A DNA stretch of 64,000 nt from Paucibacter sp. PLA-PC-4. Its GTDB lineage: Bacteria > Pseudomonadota > Gammaproteobacteria > Burkholderiales > Burkholderiaceae_C. The stretch is taken from positions 219,395-283,394 of the forward strand of contig NZ_JAPFGP010000008.1 in the NCBI RefSeq assembly GCF_026241155.1. Direction: 5' to 3'. Shown piece after piece: positions 53,645 through 63,086 of this stretch. Position 1 is the stretch's first letter, and the number at the start of each line of letters is the position of its first letter. A program made the translations under genes and the position numbers. The notes below the pieces were generated by a model. The model saw nothing but the letters and a program-made list of their open reading frames with translations. It was not told where the DNA came from and made no database searches.

Positions 53645-55537
53645 CTAGAGCGTCGGGGTGTACCGCAGGCCGACGAAGAACTGGAACGGCGCATTGGCAT
53701 AGCCGCGCGCTGTCTCGTACTTGCGATCGAATGCGTTGTCCAGCTTGAGCTGCAGGCGCAGCTGCTGATTCAGGCTGTACTGCGCATCCAGGTCCAGCGT
53801 GGCATAGCCGCCCAGCTTGATCCCAGTGTTCAGGTTGTCGGTGCGCTTGCCGCTGGCCATGACCTGGGCACCCAGGGCCCAGCCGGCCACATCGGTCTCT
53901 GCGCGCAAGCTGCCATGAGTCTTGGCGCGCCGGGCCAGCACCTTGCCGTAGTTTTTGTGGCCGGCACGTTCGGTGACGTCCTTGGGCGATTGCAGGTCTA
54001 GCGATCCGGACAGGCGAACCGCACCCAGGCTCGTGTTGGCCTTCAGGCTCAGCCCTTGCAGGCGGGCTTTGCCGACGTTTTCATAGCAGCCGAATCCGTC
54101 CGGGCAGGGACCGGGGGCGCCGAAAACAATCAGGTCATTGATGAGATTGCGGTAGGCCGTCAGGCTGGCGCCATGGGCACCTTGTGTGAAATGCAGGCCG
54201 ATCTCGGCGTTCTTGCCCTTCTCGGGCTGCAGATCTGCTTTGCCGTACTGGCTGAAGCGCTGATAGAGCGAGGGCGCCTTAAAAGCTGTGCCATAGGAAG
54301 ACAGCAGCCGCCACTGCGGGCTCAGCTCGTAGCCGGCGGCCAGCGTGCCCGTGTTGGCGCTGCCGAACTCGCTGTCGCGGTCATGGCGCGCATGGGCCTG
54401 CAGCGACAGCGGGCCGGCCGACCAGAGATATCCCAGCCCCACGGCGTCCTGGTCGCGATCGGCCTTGCCGCCGGCCACGCTGGTGTTCACCAGCTTGTCC
54501 TCGCGGCGCTCCAGCGAGCCGATGAGCTGGCCGCCTCCGAGCTTGAGGCCGGCGCTGAGCGCGGTGGAGCGGGTGCGGGTCTCGGTCTTGTAGACGCTGG
54601 GCTTGGTTTCGTAGTTGTCGGTGGATTCGCCGACGCTGAAGCTGGTGTCCAGCGCCGGGCTCCACTGCGCCGCCCAGGCTGCGCGCAGCGCGCGGGCGGC
54701 GTTGATATTGCGGTCGTCGACCTTGGGTTTGGCCGTGGCGTCGTACTGGCTGTTGATATGGCTGTCGATGCCGATCAGGTCGACGCGGTGGGCCTTGCTC
54801 AGCTGCGCGCCCAGGCGCAGGCTGACGCTGCGGCTGCGGTAGCCGTCGATATCGGGGCTGTAGCCCGGATCGCCGATCACCGGTCGGGTGTTGAAGCCAT
54901 CGCTGCGCTCGCTGGCGACGGAGAGCGCGTAGTCAAAAGCGCCGTTGAGGCCACTGATGCTGGCGTCCAGTTTGGCCAGGCCGTTGTTGCCGCCGCCCAC
55001 ACCCAGCTCCAGCAGCGGTGCGCCCTCGCCCTTGCGGGTGAAGATCTGAACCACGCCACCTATCGCATCGGAACCATAGATCGCGCTTGCGGCGCCGCGC
55101 ACGATCTCGATGCGTTCGATTTGCGCCAGGGGCAGCGACTGCCAGGATGCGCCGTCGGTGCGCTGCGAGTCGTAGGGCACGCCGTCGATCAGCACCTTGG
55201 TGTGGCGGGTTTCGGCGCCGCGGACGAACAAGCTGGTGTTGGCGCCGGGGTTGCCGTTGCGGACCATCTCGAAACAGGCCTGGCTGCGCAGCAGATCGGC
55301 CAGGCCGCCGAAGGCTTGGCGCTCGATGTCGGCGCGGGTGATCACAGTGGCATCAGCCAGCACCTGGCTTAGCGCCTGCGGGCTGCGGGTGGCGGTCACA
55401 AAGACCGGGTCAAGACCCTTGCGGCCAGCGGACTGGGCGTGGGCCTCGGGCAAGGCCGCCAGCAGCGCCAGGGCAAAGGGAGTCATGCGCAGCAGTGCGC
55501 TCGTCGCGCGTGCGGGACGCCGAACAGTAGTATTCAT
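53645..55537 (-). CDS. btuB: TonB-dependent cobalamin receptor
   Basis: A 630-residue outer-membrane receptor. Signal peptide to about residue 34 (LALLAALPEAHA), TonB box DPVFVTATR at 43-51, plug domain with NTSLFVRGAETRHTKVLIDG and IERIEIVRGAASAIYGSDAI, then a beta-barrel ending with the aromatic terminal strand FQFFVGLRYTPTL. It imports corrinoids using TonB energy. A cobalamin riboswitch lies in its 5' leader, which supports the substrate. First gene of the cob operon. Confidence 0.95.
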   Translation of the reverse strand: MNTTVRRPARATSALLRMTPFALALLAALPEAHAQSAGRKGLDPVFVTATRSPQALSQVLADATVITRADIERQAFGGLADLLRSQACFEMVRNGNPGANTSLFVRGAETRHTKVLIDGVPYDSQRTDGASWQSLPLAQIERIEIVRGAASAIYGSDAIGGVVQIFTRKGEGAPLLELGVGGGNNGLAKLDASISGLNGAFDYALSVASERSDGFNTRPVIGDPGYSPDIDGYRSRSVSLRLGAQLSKAHRVDLIGIDSHINSQYDATAKPKVDDRNINAARALRAAWAAQWSPALDTSFSVGESTDNYETKPSVYKTETRTRSTALSAGLKLGGGQLIGSLERREDKLVNTSVAGGKADRDQDAVGLGYLWSAGPLSLQAHARHDRDSEFGSANTGTLAAGYELSPQWRLLSSYGTAFKAPSLYQRFSQYGKADLQPEKGKNAEIGLHFTQGAHGASLTAYRNLINDLIVFGAPGPCPDGFGCYENVGKARLQGLSLKANTSLGAVRLSGSLDLQSPKDVTERAGHKNYGKVLARRAKTHGSLRAETDVAGWALGAQVMASGKRTDNLNTGIKLGGYATLDLDAQYSLNQQLRLQLKLDNAFDRKYETARGYANAPFQFFVGLRYTPTL

Positions 55538-55617
55538 TTACGGACCAACAACAGTACATCCAGGACACCAGCTTCCCCGCGGGTCCTGTGGAACGATGCG
55601 CCGGCAAACGCCGAGAC

Positions 55618-55803
55618 ATCACTTGTTGGCCGGTATCCGGGCTGGTGGATGCAAGCTCTGTGTCCTTCCCAGCGCATCAAGCGCCAGTGGAGCGAGTACA
55701 GAACCGGAAGCCGCGCTTGGCGACTTCGTCCACTTACCGTTGCGGGGACAGCTCAGGTTAGGTTTGCCTCGGCGAGGCGCGCCCTCCTGATTCCCGTTTA
55801 ACT
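55618..55803 (-). promoter_or_regulatory. Cobalamin riboswitch
   Basis: Read on the minus strand, the leader has the conserved cobalamin-riboswitch blocks in order: GGGAA near the 5' end (55792-55796), CCTGAGCTGTCCCCGCAACG with the following GTAA, CCACTGG, GGGAAGG, and the B12 box AGCCCGGATACCGGCC. It lies about 80 nt upstream of the btuB start. Adenosylcobalamin binding should lower expression of btuB and the downstream operon, by occluding translation or by termination. Confidence 0.95.
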
Positions 55804-56174
55804 GCGCAGCCATGACGGCTGCACGAGCACCAACGACGTGGATTCTAGCGGCTAGCCGCGGGGCGACGCCGCGTAGTTCTTGGGCGGCCTCGGATCTGGG
55901 TCTTGGGCTTGTGGGTCTGCCTGCGGCTTGACGCCTTCGGACTTGCTGCCTGGGGCCCGGTCGGGCCGGACCCGACCGTGGATGCCGACAGGCCTGTGCC
56001 TGGGAGGGCTGGCCTTGATAGGCTAGCGCCCGCGCTCGAGCTCGCGCGCCCGTTCAGCGTCGGGGCACTGGCGCTGCAGGCCCGCAGCGATAGACACCGG
56101 TGCTGCGAGTTTAGGTACGTGTCTGCAAGCTGCTGCCCTGCGCCACCAAAGCGACGGCGCAGTTGGCGAGCGAT
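55804..56174. other. Non-coding region between pth and the cob operon
   Basis: About 370 bp without a convincing gene. On the minus strand, TAGAAT at 55842-55847 could be a -10 element for the btuB leader, placing a start point about 35 nt before the riboswitch core; no clear -35 is visible. A 12-bp palindrome GCGGCTAGCCGC lies at 55848-55859. Nothing else was recognised. Confidence 0.35.
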
Positions 56175-56798
56175 TCATGATGGATCGATGGCTGGTGGCT
56201 TGGGTGGCTTGGGCCTGGGCGGCTTGGCATGTATCTTCATCATGGCCCGCTCCAGCTCGCCCTTCAGCATCAAATCCACGGACTCCAGCGACTTGGCGAT
56301 GCAGTCCTCGATGGCCTGGCGTTCGGCCAGCGGCGGCTTGCGCAAGACATAGCCTGCGACCTCGGTCTTGACGCCCGGATGTCCGATGCCCAGCCGCAGC
56401 CGCCAGAAATTGGCAGAGCCCAGGCAGGCCTGCATATCCTTGAGTCCGTTGTGGCCGCCGTTGCCCCCGCCCTGTTTGAACTTCATCTGGCCGGGCTCGA
56501 TATCGAGCTCGTCATGGATGGCCAGTATCTCCTCGGGTGCGATCTTGAAAAAACGCGCCAGCGCGGCCACCGACTTGCCGCTGAGGTTCATATAGGTCAT
56601 CGGCTCCAGCAGCCAGATCGGCCCGGCCGCGCCGGGCGCGTTATTGATGCGCGCAACCAGGCCGTGATAGTTGCGATCCACCGCCAGCGTGCCGCCGAGC
56701 TTTCGGGCCAGGTCATTGACCCACCAGAAGCCGGCGTTGTGGCGTGTGTCCTCGTATTCGGGACCTGGATTGCCCAGGCCAACAAAGAGTCGAATCAT
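56175..56798 (-). CDS. pth: Peptidyl-tRNA hydrolase
   Basis: A 207-residue Pth. It frees tRNA from peptidyl-tRNA that has dropped off ribosomes. The N-terminus [20 protein letters not shown] with catalytic His20 in [23 protein letters not shown] with the catalytic Asp, and [14 protein letters not shown] are all present. The C-terminus has a Lys/Pro-rich tail ([13 protein letters not shown]) that is not part of the core. In relatives rplY commonly neighbours pth; it is not here. Confidence 0.96.
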   Translation of the reverse strand: MIRLFVGLGNPGPEYEDTRHNAGFWWVNDLARKLGGTLAVDRNYHGLVARINNAPGAAGPIWLLEPMTYMNLSGKSVAALARFFKIAPEEILAIHDELDIEPGQMKFKQGGGNGGHNGLKDMQACLGSANFWRLRLGIGHPGVKTEVAGYVLRKPPLAERQAIEDCIAKSLESVDLMLKGELERAMMKIHAKPPRPKPPKPPAIDPS

Positions 56799-56839
56799 GG
56801 GAGGGATTATCCCTGCCCATGACCCGAGCCTTGCAGCGC

Positions 56840-58228
56840 TCAGCCGCCCCAGCCGCCGGCCAGCGCCTTGTAGACGCCGACCAGCGACGTGGCGGCAGCC
56901 GTCTGCGACTGCGCCAACCGGTCGCGCGCCGACAGCAGCTCACGCTCCGCATCGAGCACCGCGAGGAAGTCGCTGACGCCGACACCGAACCGCTCGCGCG
57001 CGATCAGCGCGGCGCGCTCGGCGGCGCGGGCCGCGTCGAACAGGTGCTGCGCCTGCTGCTGGCTTCGGCTGTAACCGGCCAGCGCGCCCTCGGTTTCCTC
57101 CAGCGCACCGAGCACGGTGCGCTCGTAGCTCAGCAGCGCCACCTCACTGCGCGCATCCGCGGCGGCGATTTGAGCCTTGATGCGGCCGAAGTCCAGCAGA
57201 TTCCAAACCAGTTGGGCGCCGAGGTTGTAGGCGTAGGAGGCGCCATCGCCCAGATCGCCCAGCCGCGAGGCATTCTGGCCCAGCGTGCCGCCCAGCGTGA
57301 TGCGCGGGAACAGATCGCTGCGGGCCACGCCGGCGCGGGCTGCCGCGGCTGCGGCCTGAGCTTCGGCGGCCTGCACATCGGGGCGGCGGCGCAGCAGCTC
57401 TTGTGGTGCGCCGATCCCGCCCAGCGCCACCGTCTTCAGACCCGGCAGCGGTTTCACCTCGCTCAACTCCTGATCCAGCGCGGTAGGCGGCTGCCCGCTC
57501 AGCACGGCCAGGCGGTAACGTGTACGCAGCAGGGCGGTCTCCAGCGCCGGCACGCTGGCGGCGGTGGACTGCAGCAGCGCGCGGGCGCGCTCGCTGTCTA
57601 GCGCCGTGCCGCGCCCGGCGTCCTGGCGGGCCAGCACCAGCTTCAGCGCGGCCTCCTGGGTCTCTAGCGAGGCGCGGGCCACTCGCAACTGCTCCTGCAG
57701 GCCGCGCAGCTCGAAGTAGTTGCGCGCCACCTCCGCGGCCAGGCTCAGCTGGGCCCCGCGCAGCCCGGCCTCGCCGGCCAGCACGCCTGCCGCGGCTGCG
57801 CGCTGCTCGCCGCTGAGGCGACCGAACAGATCGGCCTCCCAGGCGACATCGAAGCCGGCCGAGTAGGCACGCCGGGTCTGCGGCTGGCCTTGGTCGTTTT
57901 GCGCGCGCACCCGTGCCGCGCCGGCGGCCAGGCCCACGGTGGGCAGTTGCTGGGCATCGGCAAAACGGCCCAGCGCGCGAGCCTCCTGAAGATTGGCTGC
58001 GGCGATGCGCAGATCGGTGTTGGCCTGCAGGGACTGGGCGATCAGTTGGTCCAGCTGCGCATCATTGAAGCCGCGCCAGAACTGGGCCACCGGCTCGCCG
58101 GCCGCTGCCTCGGTAGGCTTGTTCGCGAACTCGGCCGCGAGCGCGGGCTCGTAGCGTTTGAGCTCGGCCGTGCCGGAGCAAGCGGCCAGCGCGGCAAGGC
58201 CGATAAGACTGATGGCGCGGCGCATCAT
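56840..58228 (-). CDS. RND efflux system outer-membrane factor (OprM/NodT family)
   Basis: A 462-residue lipoprotein: [20 protein letters not shown] gives the lipobox. Two outer-membrane efflux repeats follow, with [64 protein letters not shown] and [12 protein letters not shown], all typical of NodT-type factors. It forms the outer-membrane channel of the pump. AAGGAGG precedes two adjacent ATGs (58228, 58225); the first overlaps the pump stop. Confidence 0.94.
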   Translation of the reverse strand: MMRRAISLIGLAALAACSGTAELKRYEPALAAEFANKPTEAAAGEPVAQFWRGFNDAQLDQLIAQSLQANTDLRIAAANLQEARALGRFADAQQLPTVGLAAGAARVRAQNDQGQPQTRRAYSAGFDVAWEADLFGRLSGEQRAAAAGVLAGEAGLRGAQLSLAAEVARNYFELRGLQEQLRVARASLETQEAALKLVLARQDAGRGTALDSERARALLQSTAASVPALETALLRTRYRLAVLSGQPPTALDQELSEVKPLPGLKTVALGGIGAPQELLRRRPDVQAAEAQAAAAAARAGVARSDLFPRITLGGTLGQNASRLGDLGDGASYAYNLGAQLVWNLLDFGRIKAQIAAADARSEVALLSYERTVLGALEETEGALAGYSRSQQQAQHLFDAARAAERAALIARERFGVGVSDFLAVLDAERELLSARDRLAQSQTAAATSLVGVYKALAGGWGG

Positions 58229-61200
58229 GCACCCTCCTTGCGGTTCGTGATCCCGGCATCGTCGACGCCGGGATGGAAGGGGTGGGCAGCGGCGTCGATC
58301 TCGCGGCGCAGATCCGCTGCATGGGCGCGCTTCTTCTCGGTGCTCTTGCGCAACAGTGCGTAGAACACCGGAGTCAGGAAGATGCCGAACAGCGTGACGC
58401 CGACCATGCCCGAGAACACCGCAATGCCCATCGCGCGGCGCATCTCGCTGCCGGCGCCGGAGCCCAGGATCAACGGAATCACGCCGGCACAGAAAGCGAT
58501 CGAGGTCATCAGGATGGGCCGCAGTCGCAGCCGGCAGGCCTCGATCACTGCTTCCACCATCGGTTTGCCACGTTCTTCGAGCTCCTTGGCGAACTCGACG
58601 ATCAGGATGGCGTTCTTGCAGGCCAGTCCCACCAGCACGACCAGGGCCACTTGGGTGAAGATGTTGAGGTCGCCGGTCTGACCAAAGGGTGGAAAGTGCG
58701 AGAGCCAGACGCCGAACAGCGCGGAGAGTATGCACATCGGCACGATCAGGATGATGGCCAGCGGCAGGCTCCAGCTCTCGTACTGGGCGGCCAGGACCAG
58801 CACCACCAGCAGCACCGACAGCAGTAGCACGGCACCCAAGGTTGGCACCTTGATCCCGAGGCCCGGCAGCGTGACATCGCGGGTGAGCCGGTCCTGGTAG
58901 CTCAGCTCGGTCCACTCATAGCTCATGCCGCGAGGCAGCCCCTTGAGCAATTGCTCGATCTCGGCCTCGGCCTGCCCGCTGGAGAAGCCGGGATTGGGCG
59001 CACCGTTGATGTCGGCGCTGGGGAAACCGTTGTAGCGGGTCACGCGCGTAGGGCCGAAGGTGGGTGAGACCTCCATCAGCGAGCCCAGCGGCACCATGGC
59101 GCCGGCGCCGTTGCGTGTCTTCAGGTCGGCAATGTTGCCGGCCTGGGCGCGGAAAGGCGCGTCGGCCTGCACGATCACCTGGTAGGTTTTGCCGAAGCGG
59201 GTGAAGTCGTTGACATAGAGCGAGCCCAGATTGATCTGCAGGGTGTCATAGATGTCCTGCAGCGCCACGCCCATCTGCTTGGCCTTGCCGCGGTCGACAT
59301 CGGCGAACAGCTGGGGCACGTTGATGTCATAGGTCGAGTAGGGCGTGCCTATGCTGCTCTTGGGGTTGCCGTAGATCGGCCCCAAAGTGCCCCAGACCGC
59401 GCCGTACAGGGCCTGCTCGCCCTGGCTGCTGCGGTCCTGCACCTGGACCTTGAATCCGCCGGCATTGCCCAGCCCGTCGACTGCGGGCGGCGGCACGACG
59501 AACATGCGTGCGCCCTGGATCTCCTGGATCGCGCCATTGACCTTGCCGAGAATGGCATCTTTGGACAGGTCGCCGCTCTTGCGCTTCTCGAACGCGTCAA
59601 GGCCGAAGAACACGATGCCCTCATTCGGTGCGGCCGAGAAACCGGCGATCGACAGGCCGGGGAAGGCGATCGAGTCGACGATGCCCGGCACCTTCAGCGC
59701 GATATCGCTCATGCGGCGGATCACGTCTTCGGTGCGGTCCAGCGTCGCGCCGGCAGGCAGCTGGGCGATGCCGATCAAGTACTGCTTGTCCGGCGCCGGC
59801 ACAAAGCCGCTGGGAATGCGGCTGAACAGCAGCATGGTCGCGCCGATCAGCACGGCATAGACGACCAGGGCCAGCGACTTGCGCCGCAGCAGGCCGGTAA
59901 CGCCACGCGAGTAGCCCTCGCTTCGCGCATGGAAGAAGCAGTTGAACCAGCGGAAGAAGCCGCCGAAGAGCTTGTCCATGCCGCGTGTCAGCGCGTCCTT
60001 GGGGGCGTCGTGCGGCCGCAGCAGCAGGGCTGCCAGCGCCGGCGACAGGGTCAGCGAGTTGAAGGCCGAGATCACTGTGGAGATCGCGATCGTCGCGGCG
60101 AACTGCTTGTAGAACTGGCCTGACAGTCCCGGCACAAATGTCAGGGGGATGAACACCGCGCACAGCACCAGGGCGATCGCGATGATGGGACCACTGACCT
60201 CCTGCATGGCCTTCACCGTGGCCTCGTGCGGCGTCAGCCCGTCCTCCAGATTGCGCTCGACGTTTTCGACCACGACGATGGCATCGTCAACCACGATGCC
60301 GATCGCCAGCACCAGACCGAACAGTGTCAGTGTGTTGATCGAGTAGCCGATCATCAGCAGCACCGCGAAGGTGCCCACGATGGACACCGGCACGGCCAGC
60401 AGCGGGATGATCGAGGCGCGCCAGGTCTGCAAAAAGATGATGACCACAAGCACCACCAGCAGCACCGCCTCGATCAGGGTCTGGACCACCTTGGTGATCG
60501 AGGTCTGCACGAAGCGGGTGGGGTCGTAGACGATGTCGTAGTCGACGCCCGCGGGGAAGCTGGCCTTGGCCTTCTCCATCACCTCGCGCACCGCGTCGGA
60601 GATCGCCAGTGCGTTCGAACCCGGAGCTTGGAAGATGCCGATGGCGGCAGCCTCCTTGTTGTTCAGCAGGCTGCGCAGCGCATAGGAGTTCGCGCTCATC
60701 TCGACGCGGCCGATGTCCCGGATGCGCACCAAGGCACCGGTGGCCGGATCGCTGCGGATGATGATATTGGCGAACTCTTCTTCGCTGACCAGACGCCCCT
60801 GAGTATTGATGGAGAGCTGGAATTCGGTGCCCTTGACGCTCGGCGAGGAGCCGACGACGCCGGCCGCCACCTGGGCGTTCTGTTCGCGCACGGCCGCCAC
60901 CACATCGCTGGCCGTCATGCCGCGGCCGGCCAGCTTTTGCGGGTCGACCCAGATCCGCATCGCATAGTCGCCGCCGCCGAACAGCTGCACCGAGCCCATG
61001 CCCTGGATTCGCAGCAGGTCGTCGCGCACCTGCAGATTCGCGTAGTTGCGCAGGTAGAGCGCATCGCGGCTGTTGTCGGGGCTGACCATGTGCACCACCA
61101 TGGTCAGATTGGGCGATTGCTTCTCGGTGGTCACGCCGATCTGGCGCACCACCTCGGGCAGACGGGGCAGGGCGCGGTTGATGCGGTTCTGCACCGCCGT

Positions 61201-61518
61201 TTCCGCTGCCTCCGGGCTGGTGCCGATCTTGAAGGTGACGGTCATCGTCATGGCACCGTCGGCGGTGGCCTGACTGTCGTAGTACAGCATGCCCTCCAGG
61301 CCGTTGATCTGCTCCTCCAGCGGCGTGGCCACGGTCTCGGAGATCACGCGCGGGTTGGCGCCTGGGAACTGGGCGCGCACCACCACCTGCGGCGGCGCGA
61401 CCTCGGGATACTCGGAGATCGGCAGCTGGAAGATCGACAGCAGGCCAACCAGGAAGATGAATACCGACAGCACGGTTGCAAAGCGCGGTCGGTCGATGAA
61501 AAAGCGTGAGATGTCCAT
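58225..61518 (-). CDS. RND multidrug efflux pump, inner-membrane transporter (HAE1 family)
   Basis: A 1097-residue AcrB/MexF-like proton antiporter. It starts with the family N-terminus DISRFFIDRPRFATVLSVFI. The proton-relay aspartates are in GIVVDDAIVVVENVERNLED. FVPGLSGQFYKQFAATIAIS and GLACKNAILIVEFAKELEER are also typical. It exports hydrophobic compounds from the inner membrane or periplasm; substrates cannot be told. It is about 45 residues longer than AcrB, mainly at the C-terminus. No regulator gene is adjacent. Confidence 0.96.
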   Translation of the reverse strand: MDISRFFIDRPRFATVLSVFIFLVGLLSIFQLPISEYPEVAPPQVVVRAQFPGANPRVISETVATPLEEQINGLEGMLYYDSQATADGAMTMTVTFKIGTSPEAAETAVQNRINRALPRLPEVVRQIGVTTEKQSPNLTMVVHMVSPDNSRDALYLRNYANLQVRDDLLRIQGMGSVQLFGGGDYAMRIWVDPQKLAGRGMTASDVVAAVREQNAQVAAGVVGSSPSVKGTEFQLSINTQGRLVSEEEFANIIIRSDPATGALVRIRDIGRVEMSANSYALRSLLNNKEAAAIGIFQAPGSNALAISDAVREVMEKAKASFPAGVDYDIVYDPTRFVQTSITKVVQTLIEAVLLVVLVVIIFLQTWRASIIPLLAVPVSIVGTFAVLLMIGYSINTLTLFGLVLAIGIVVDDAIVVVENVERNLEDGLTPHEATVKAMQEVSGPIIAIALVLCAVFIPLTFVPGLSGQFYKQFAATIAISTVISAFNSLTLSPALAALLLRPHDAPKDALTRGMDKLFGGFFRWFNCFFHARSEGYSRGVTGLLRRKSLALVVYAVLIGATMLLFSRIPSGFVPAPDKQYLIGIAQLPAGATLDRTEDVIRRMSDIALKVPGIVDSIAFPGLSIAGFSAAPNEGIVFFGLDAFEKRKSGDLSKDAILGKVNGAIQEIQGARMFVVPPPAVDGLGNAGGFKVQVQDRSSQGEQALYGAVWGTLGPIYGNPKSSIGTPYSTYDINVPQLFADVDRGKAKQMGVALQDIYDTLQINLGSLYVNDFTRFGKTYQVIVQADAPFRAQAGNIADLKTRNGAGAMVPLGSLMEVSPTFGPTRVTRYNGFPSADINGAPNPGFSSGQAEAEIEQLLKGLPRGMSYEWTELSYQDRLTRDVTLPGLGIKVPTLGAVLLLSVLLVVLVLAAQYESWSLPLAIILIVPMCILSALFGVWLSHFPPFGQTGDLNIFTQVALVVLVGLACKNAILIVEFAKELEERGKPMVEAVIEACRLRLRPILMTSIAFCAGVIPLILGSGAGSEMRRAMGIAVFSGMVGVTLFGIFLTPVFYALLRKSTEKKRAHAADLRREIDAAAHPFHPGVDDAGITNRKEGA

Positions 61519-61540
61519 GGGGCTAGCCTCGCGCCTGGTC

Positions 61541-62740
61541 TTACTTGGAGGCCGCCGGGGCGACAGGGGCGGCGGGAATGGGCATGCCCTTGTCGTCCAC
61601 CTTGAGCTGCTGCGGCGTCACTGGCGCGCCGGGGAAGGCACGCAGCAGGCCGTCGACGATGACCAGCTCGCCGGGTTTGACCCCCTCGACCACCCGCATG
61701 CCGTCGATCAGCACGCCAGGCTTGATCTCGCGCGGCTGGACGATGTTGTTGGCGCCCACGATCAGAACGATCTTGCGGGTCTGATCGGTGCTGATCGCGC
61801 GCTCGGCGACCAGGGTGGCCTGGTACGTGCCTGAACCGACGAGCTTGACGCGGGCAAACAGGCCTGGCGTGAAAAGACCGGCCTTGTTGTCGAACACCGC
61901 GCGGCCGCGGATCGACGCAGTCGCCGGGTTCAGGCGGTTGTCGACGAAGTCCATCCGTCCCTCATGAGGAAAGCCGGTCTCGTTGGCCAGGCCCATCAGC
62001 ACCTTGTTGCCTTCGCTGCTGCGCTGCGAGGGCATGCTGCCGTTGCGGGCCGCGCGCACGTATTTCAGGTAGGTGGCCTCGCTGGCATCGAAATAGGCAT
62101 GGATCCGGTCGCTGGAGACGACGGTCGTCAACACCGGATCGCCGACGCCGACCAGGTTGCCCGCCGTGACATTGGCTCGGGAGCTGCGACCAGCGACCGG
62201 CGCGGTGATGCGGGTGAATTCGAGATTGAGCTTGGCCTGCACCAGAGCGGCCTCGGCAGCCTTGGTATTGGCCTCGGCATTGCGGGTGGCGGCGCGCAAC
62301 TGGTCGATCTCCTGCTGGCTGACACCCTGGATCGCGACCAGCTTCTGCGCTCGCTCGAGCTCGCTGGCGCTGAGTTCGGTCTGGGTTCGGGTGGCCGCGA
62401 GCTGGGCCTCGGCACGGGCAACCTCAGCTGCAAAAGGGCGCGGGTCAATGCTGAACAGCAACTCGCCCTTCTTGACCAACTGGCCCTCGCGGAAATGGAC
62501 CTTGTCCAGGGTCCCGCCCACGCGCGAGCGGATCTCCACCGTGTCGGGGGCCTCCAGCCGGGCGGTGAACTCGTCGAATTCCTGCACCTCGCGTTGGACG
62601 GCCGGCGCCACCGATACCGGAGGTGGACCGCCAGCCTGAGGCTGCTGCCCGCCAGCTTCCTGGCTGCAGCCCGTTACCAGAGCGGTCAGCAGTGCTGCCG
62701 CGACGAGCCCGACCGGGCGCTTGCTCATGTGTATAGCCAT
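61541..62740 (-). CDS. RND efflux periplasmic adaptor (membrane fusion protein)
   Basis: A 399-residue lipoprotein adaptor: LVAAALLTALVTGCSQEAGG gives the lipobox. Lipoyl half-motifs EIRSRVGGTLDKVHFREGQL and LEFTRITAPVAGRSSRANVT flank a coiled-coil hairpin (AEAQLAATRTQTELSASELE onward). C-terminal beta domains include RGRAVFDNKAGLFTPGLFAR. It links pump and outer-membrane factor. ATG 62740 has AGGAGG six bases upstream. First gene of the three-gene pump operon. Confidence 0.95.
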   Translation of the reverse strand: MAIHMSKRPVGLVAAALLTALVTGCSQEAGGQQPQAGGPPPVSVAPAVQREVQEFDEFTARLEAPDTVEIRSRVGGTLDKVHFREGQLVKKGELLFSIDPRPFAAEVARAEAQLAATRTQTELSASELERAQKLVAIQGVSQQEIDQLRAATRNAEANTKAAEAALVQAKLNLEFTRITAPVAGRSSRANVTAGNLVGVGDPVLTTVVSSDRIHAYFDASEATYLKYVRAARNGSMPSQRSSEGNKVLMGLANETGFPHEGRMDFVDNRLNPATASIRGRAVFDNKAGLFTPGLFARVKLVGSGTYQATLVAERAISTDQTRKIVLIVGANNIVQPREIKPGVLIDGMRVVEGVKPGELVIVDGLLRAFPGAPVTPQQLKVDDKGMPIPAAPVAPAASK

Positions 62741-63086
62741 CGAATCCCTCCTGTGGCCCATCCGTCCACCTGCAGGGTGGTCGGTCGACAAGCCAGTTGG
62801 CGCGACTGTAGGGATATGGCGGGAGTCTGGCTACTCCCTAAGGGCTTAGGCTACTGACATCAGAATGGCAGCTGCCTGAGTAAAAGTGGTCCGGAAATGA
62901 CAAAGGGCCCCTCGCAGTCCGTGTCAAAACCTAATCTGCGAAGCGCCTGATAAAACGCCCCGAGTCTTTGTCGGGGCGTTTTTGTTTGACCAGGAAAAGG
63001 TCGCACCTTACCTTTGTAAGCCGCCCTGCGGTGCTTTGGAGCGTCGATAGCGCTGAGTTGTCGCTCAACGGGACCGCTGCCTCACC
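62741..63086. other. Intergenic region with terminator between the RND operon and the IS remnant
   Basis: About 345 bp without a gene. It must hold the RND operon promoter on the minus strand, but no clear -35/-10 pair was found. It contains one strong terminator (62952-62983). The part from about 63000 to 63086 is probably the non-coding end of the insertion sequence; terminal repeats could not be confirmed because the other end is outside the window. Confidence 0.4.
62952..62983. terminator. Rho-independent terminator, probably bidirectional
   Basis: A perfect 12-bp stem (AAAACGCCCCGA pairing with TCGGGGCGTTTT) with a 7-base loop is followed by T on the plus strand and, read the other way, by TTTT. 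It could stop minus-strand transcripts from the transposase before the RND operon. No plus-strand gene ends here, so its original gene may have been lost. Confidence 0.8.

Noticed and set aside
55903..56352. 149-codon plus-strand frame upstream of and overlapping pth
   Set aside because: No ribosome-binding site, unusual composition, and overlap with pth on the other strand.
60226..61509. A 427-codon open frame antisense to the RND pump gene
   Set aside because: Composition is of shadow type (H, Q, R and D rich) and the RND gene is unambiguous.
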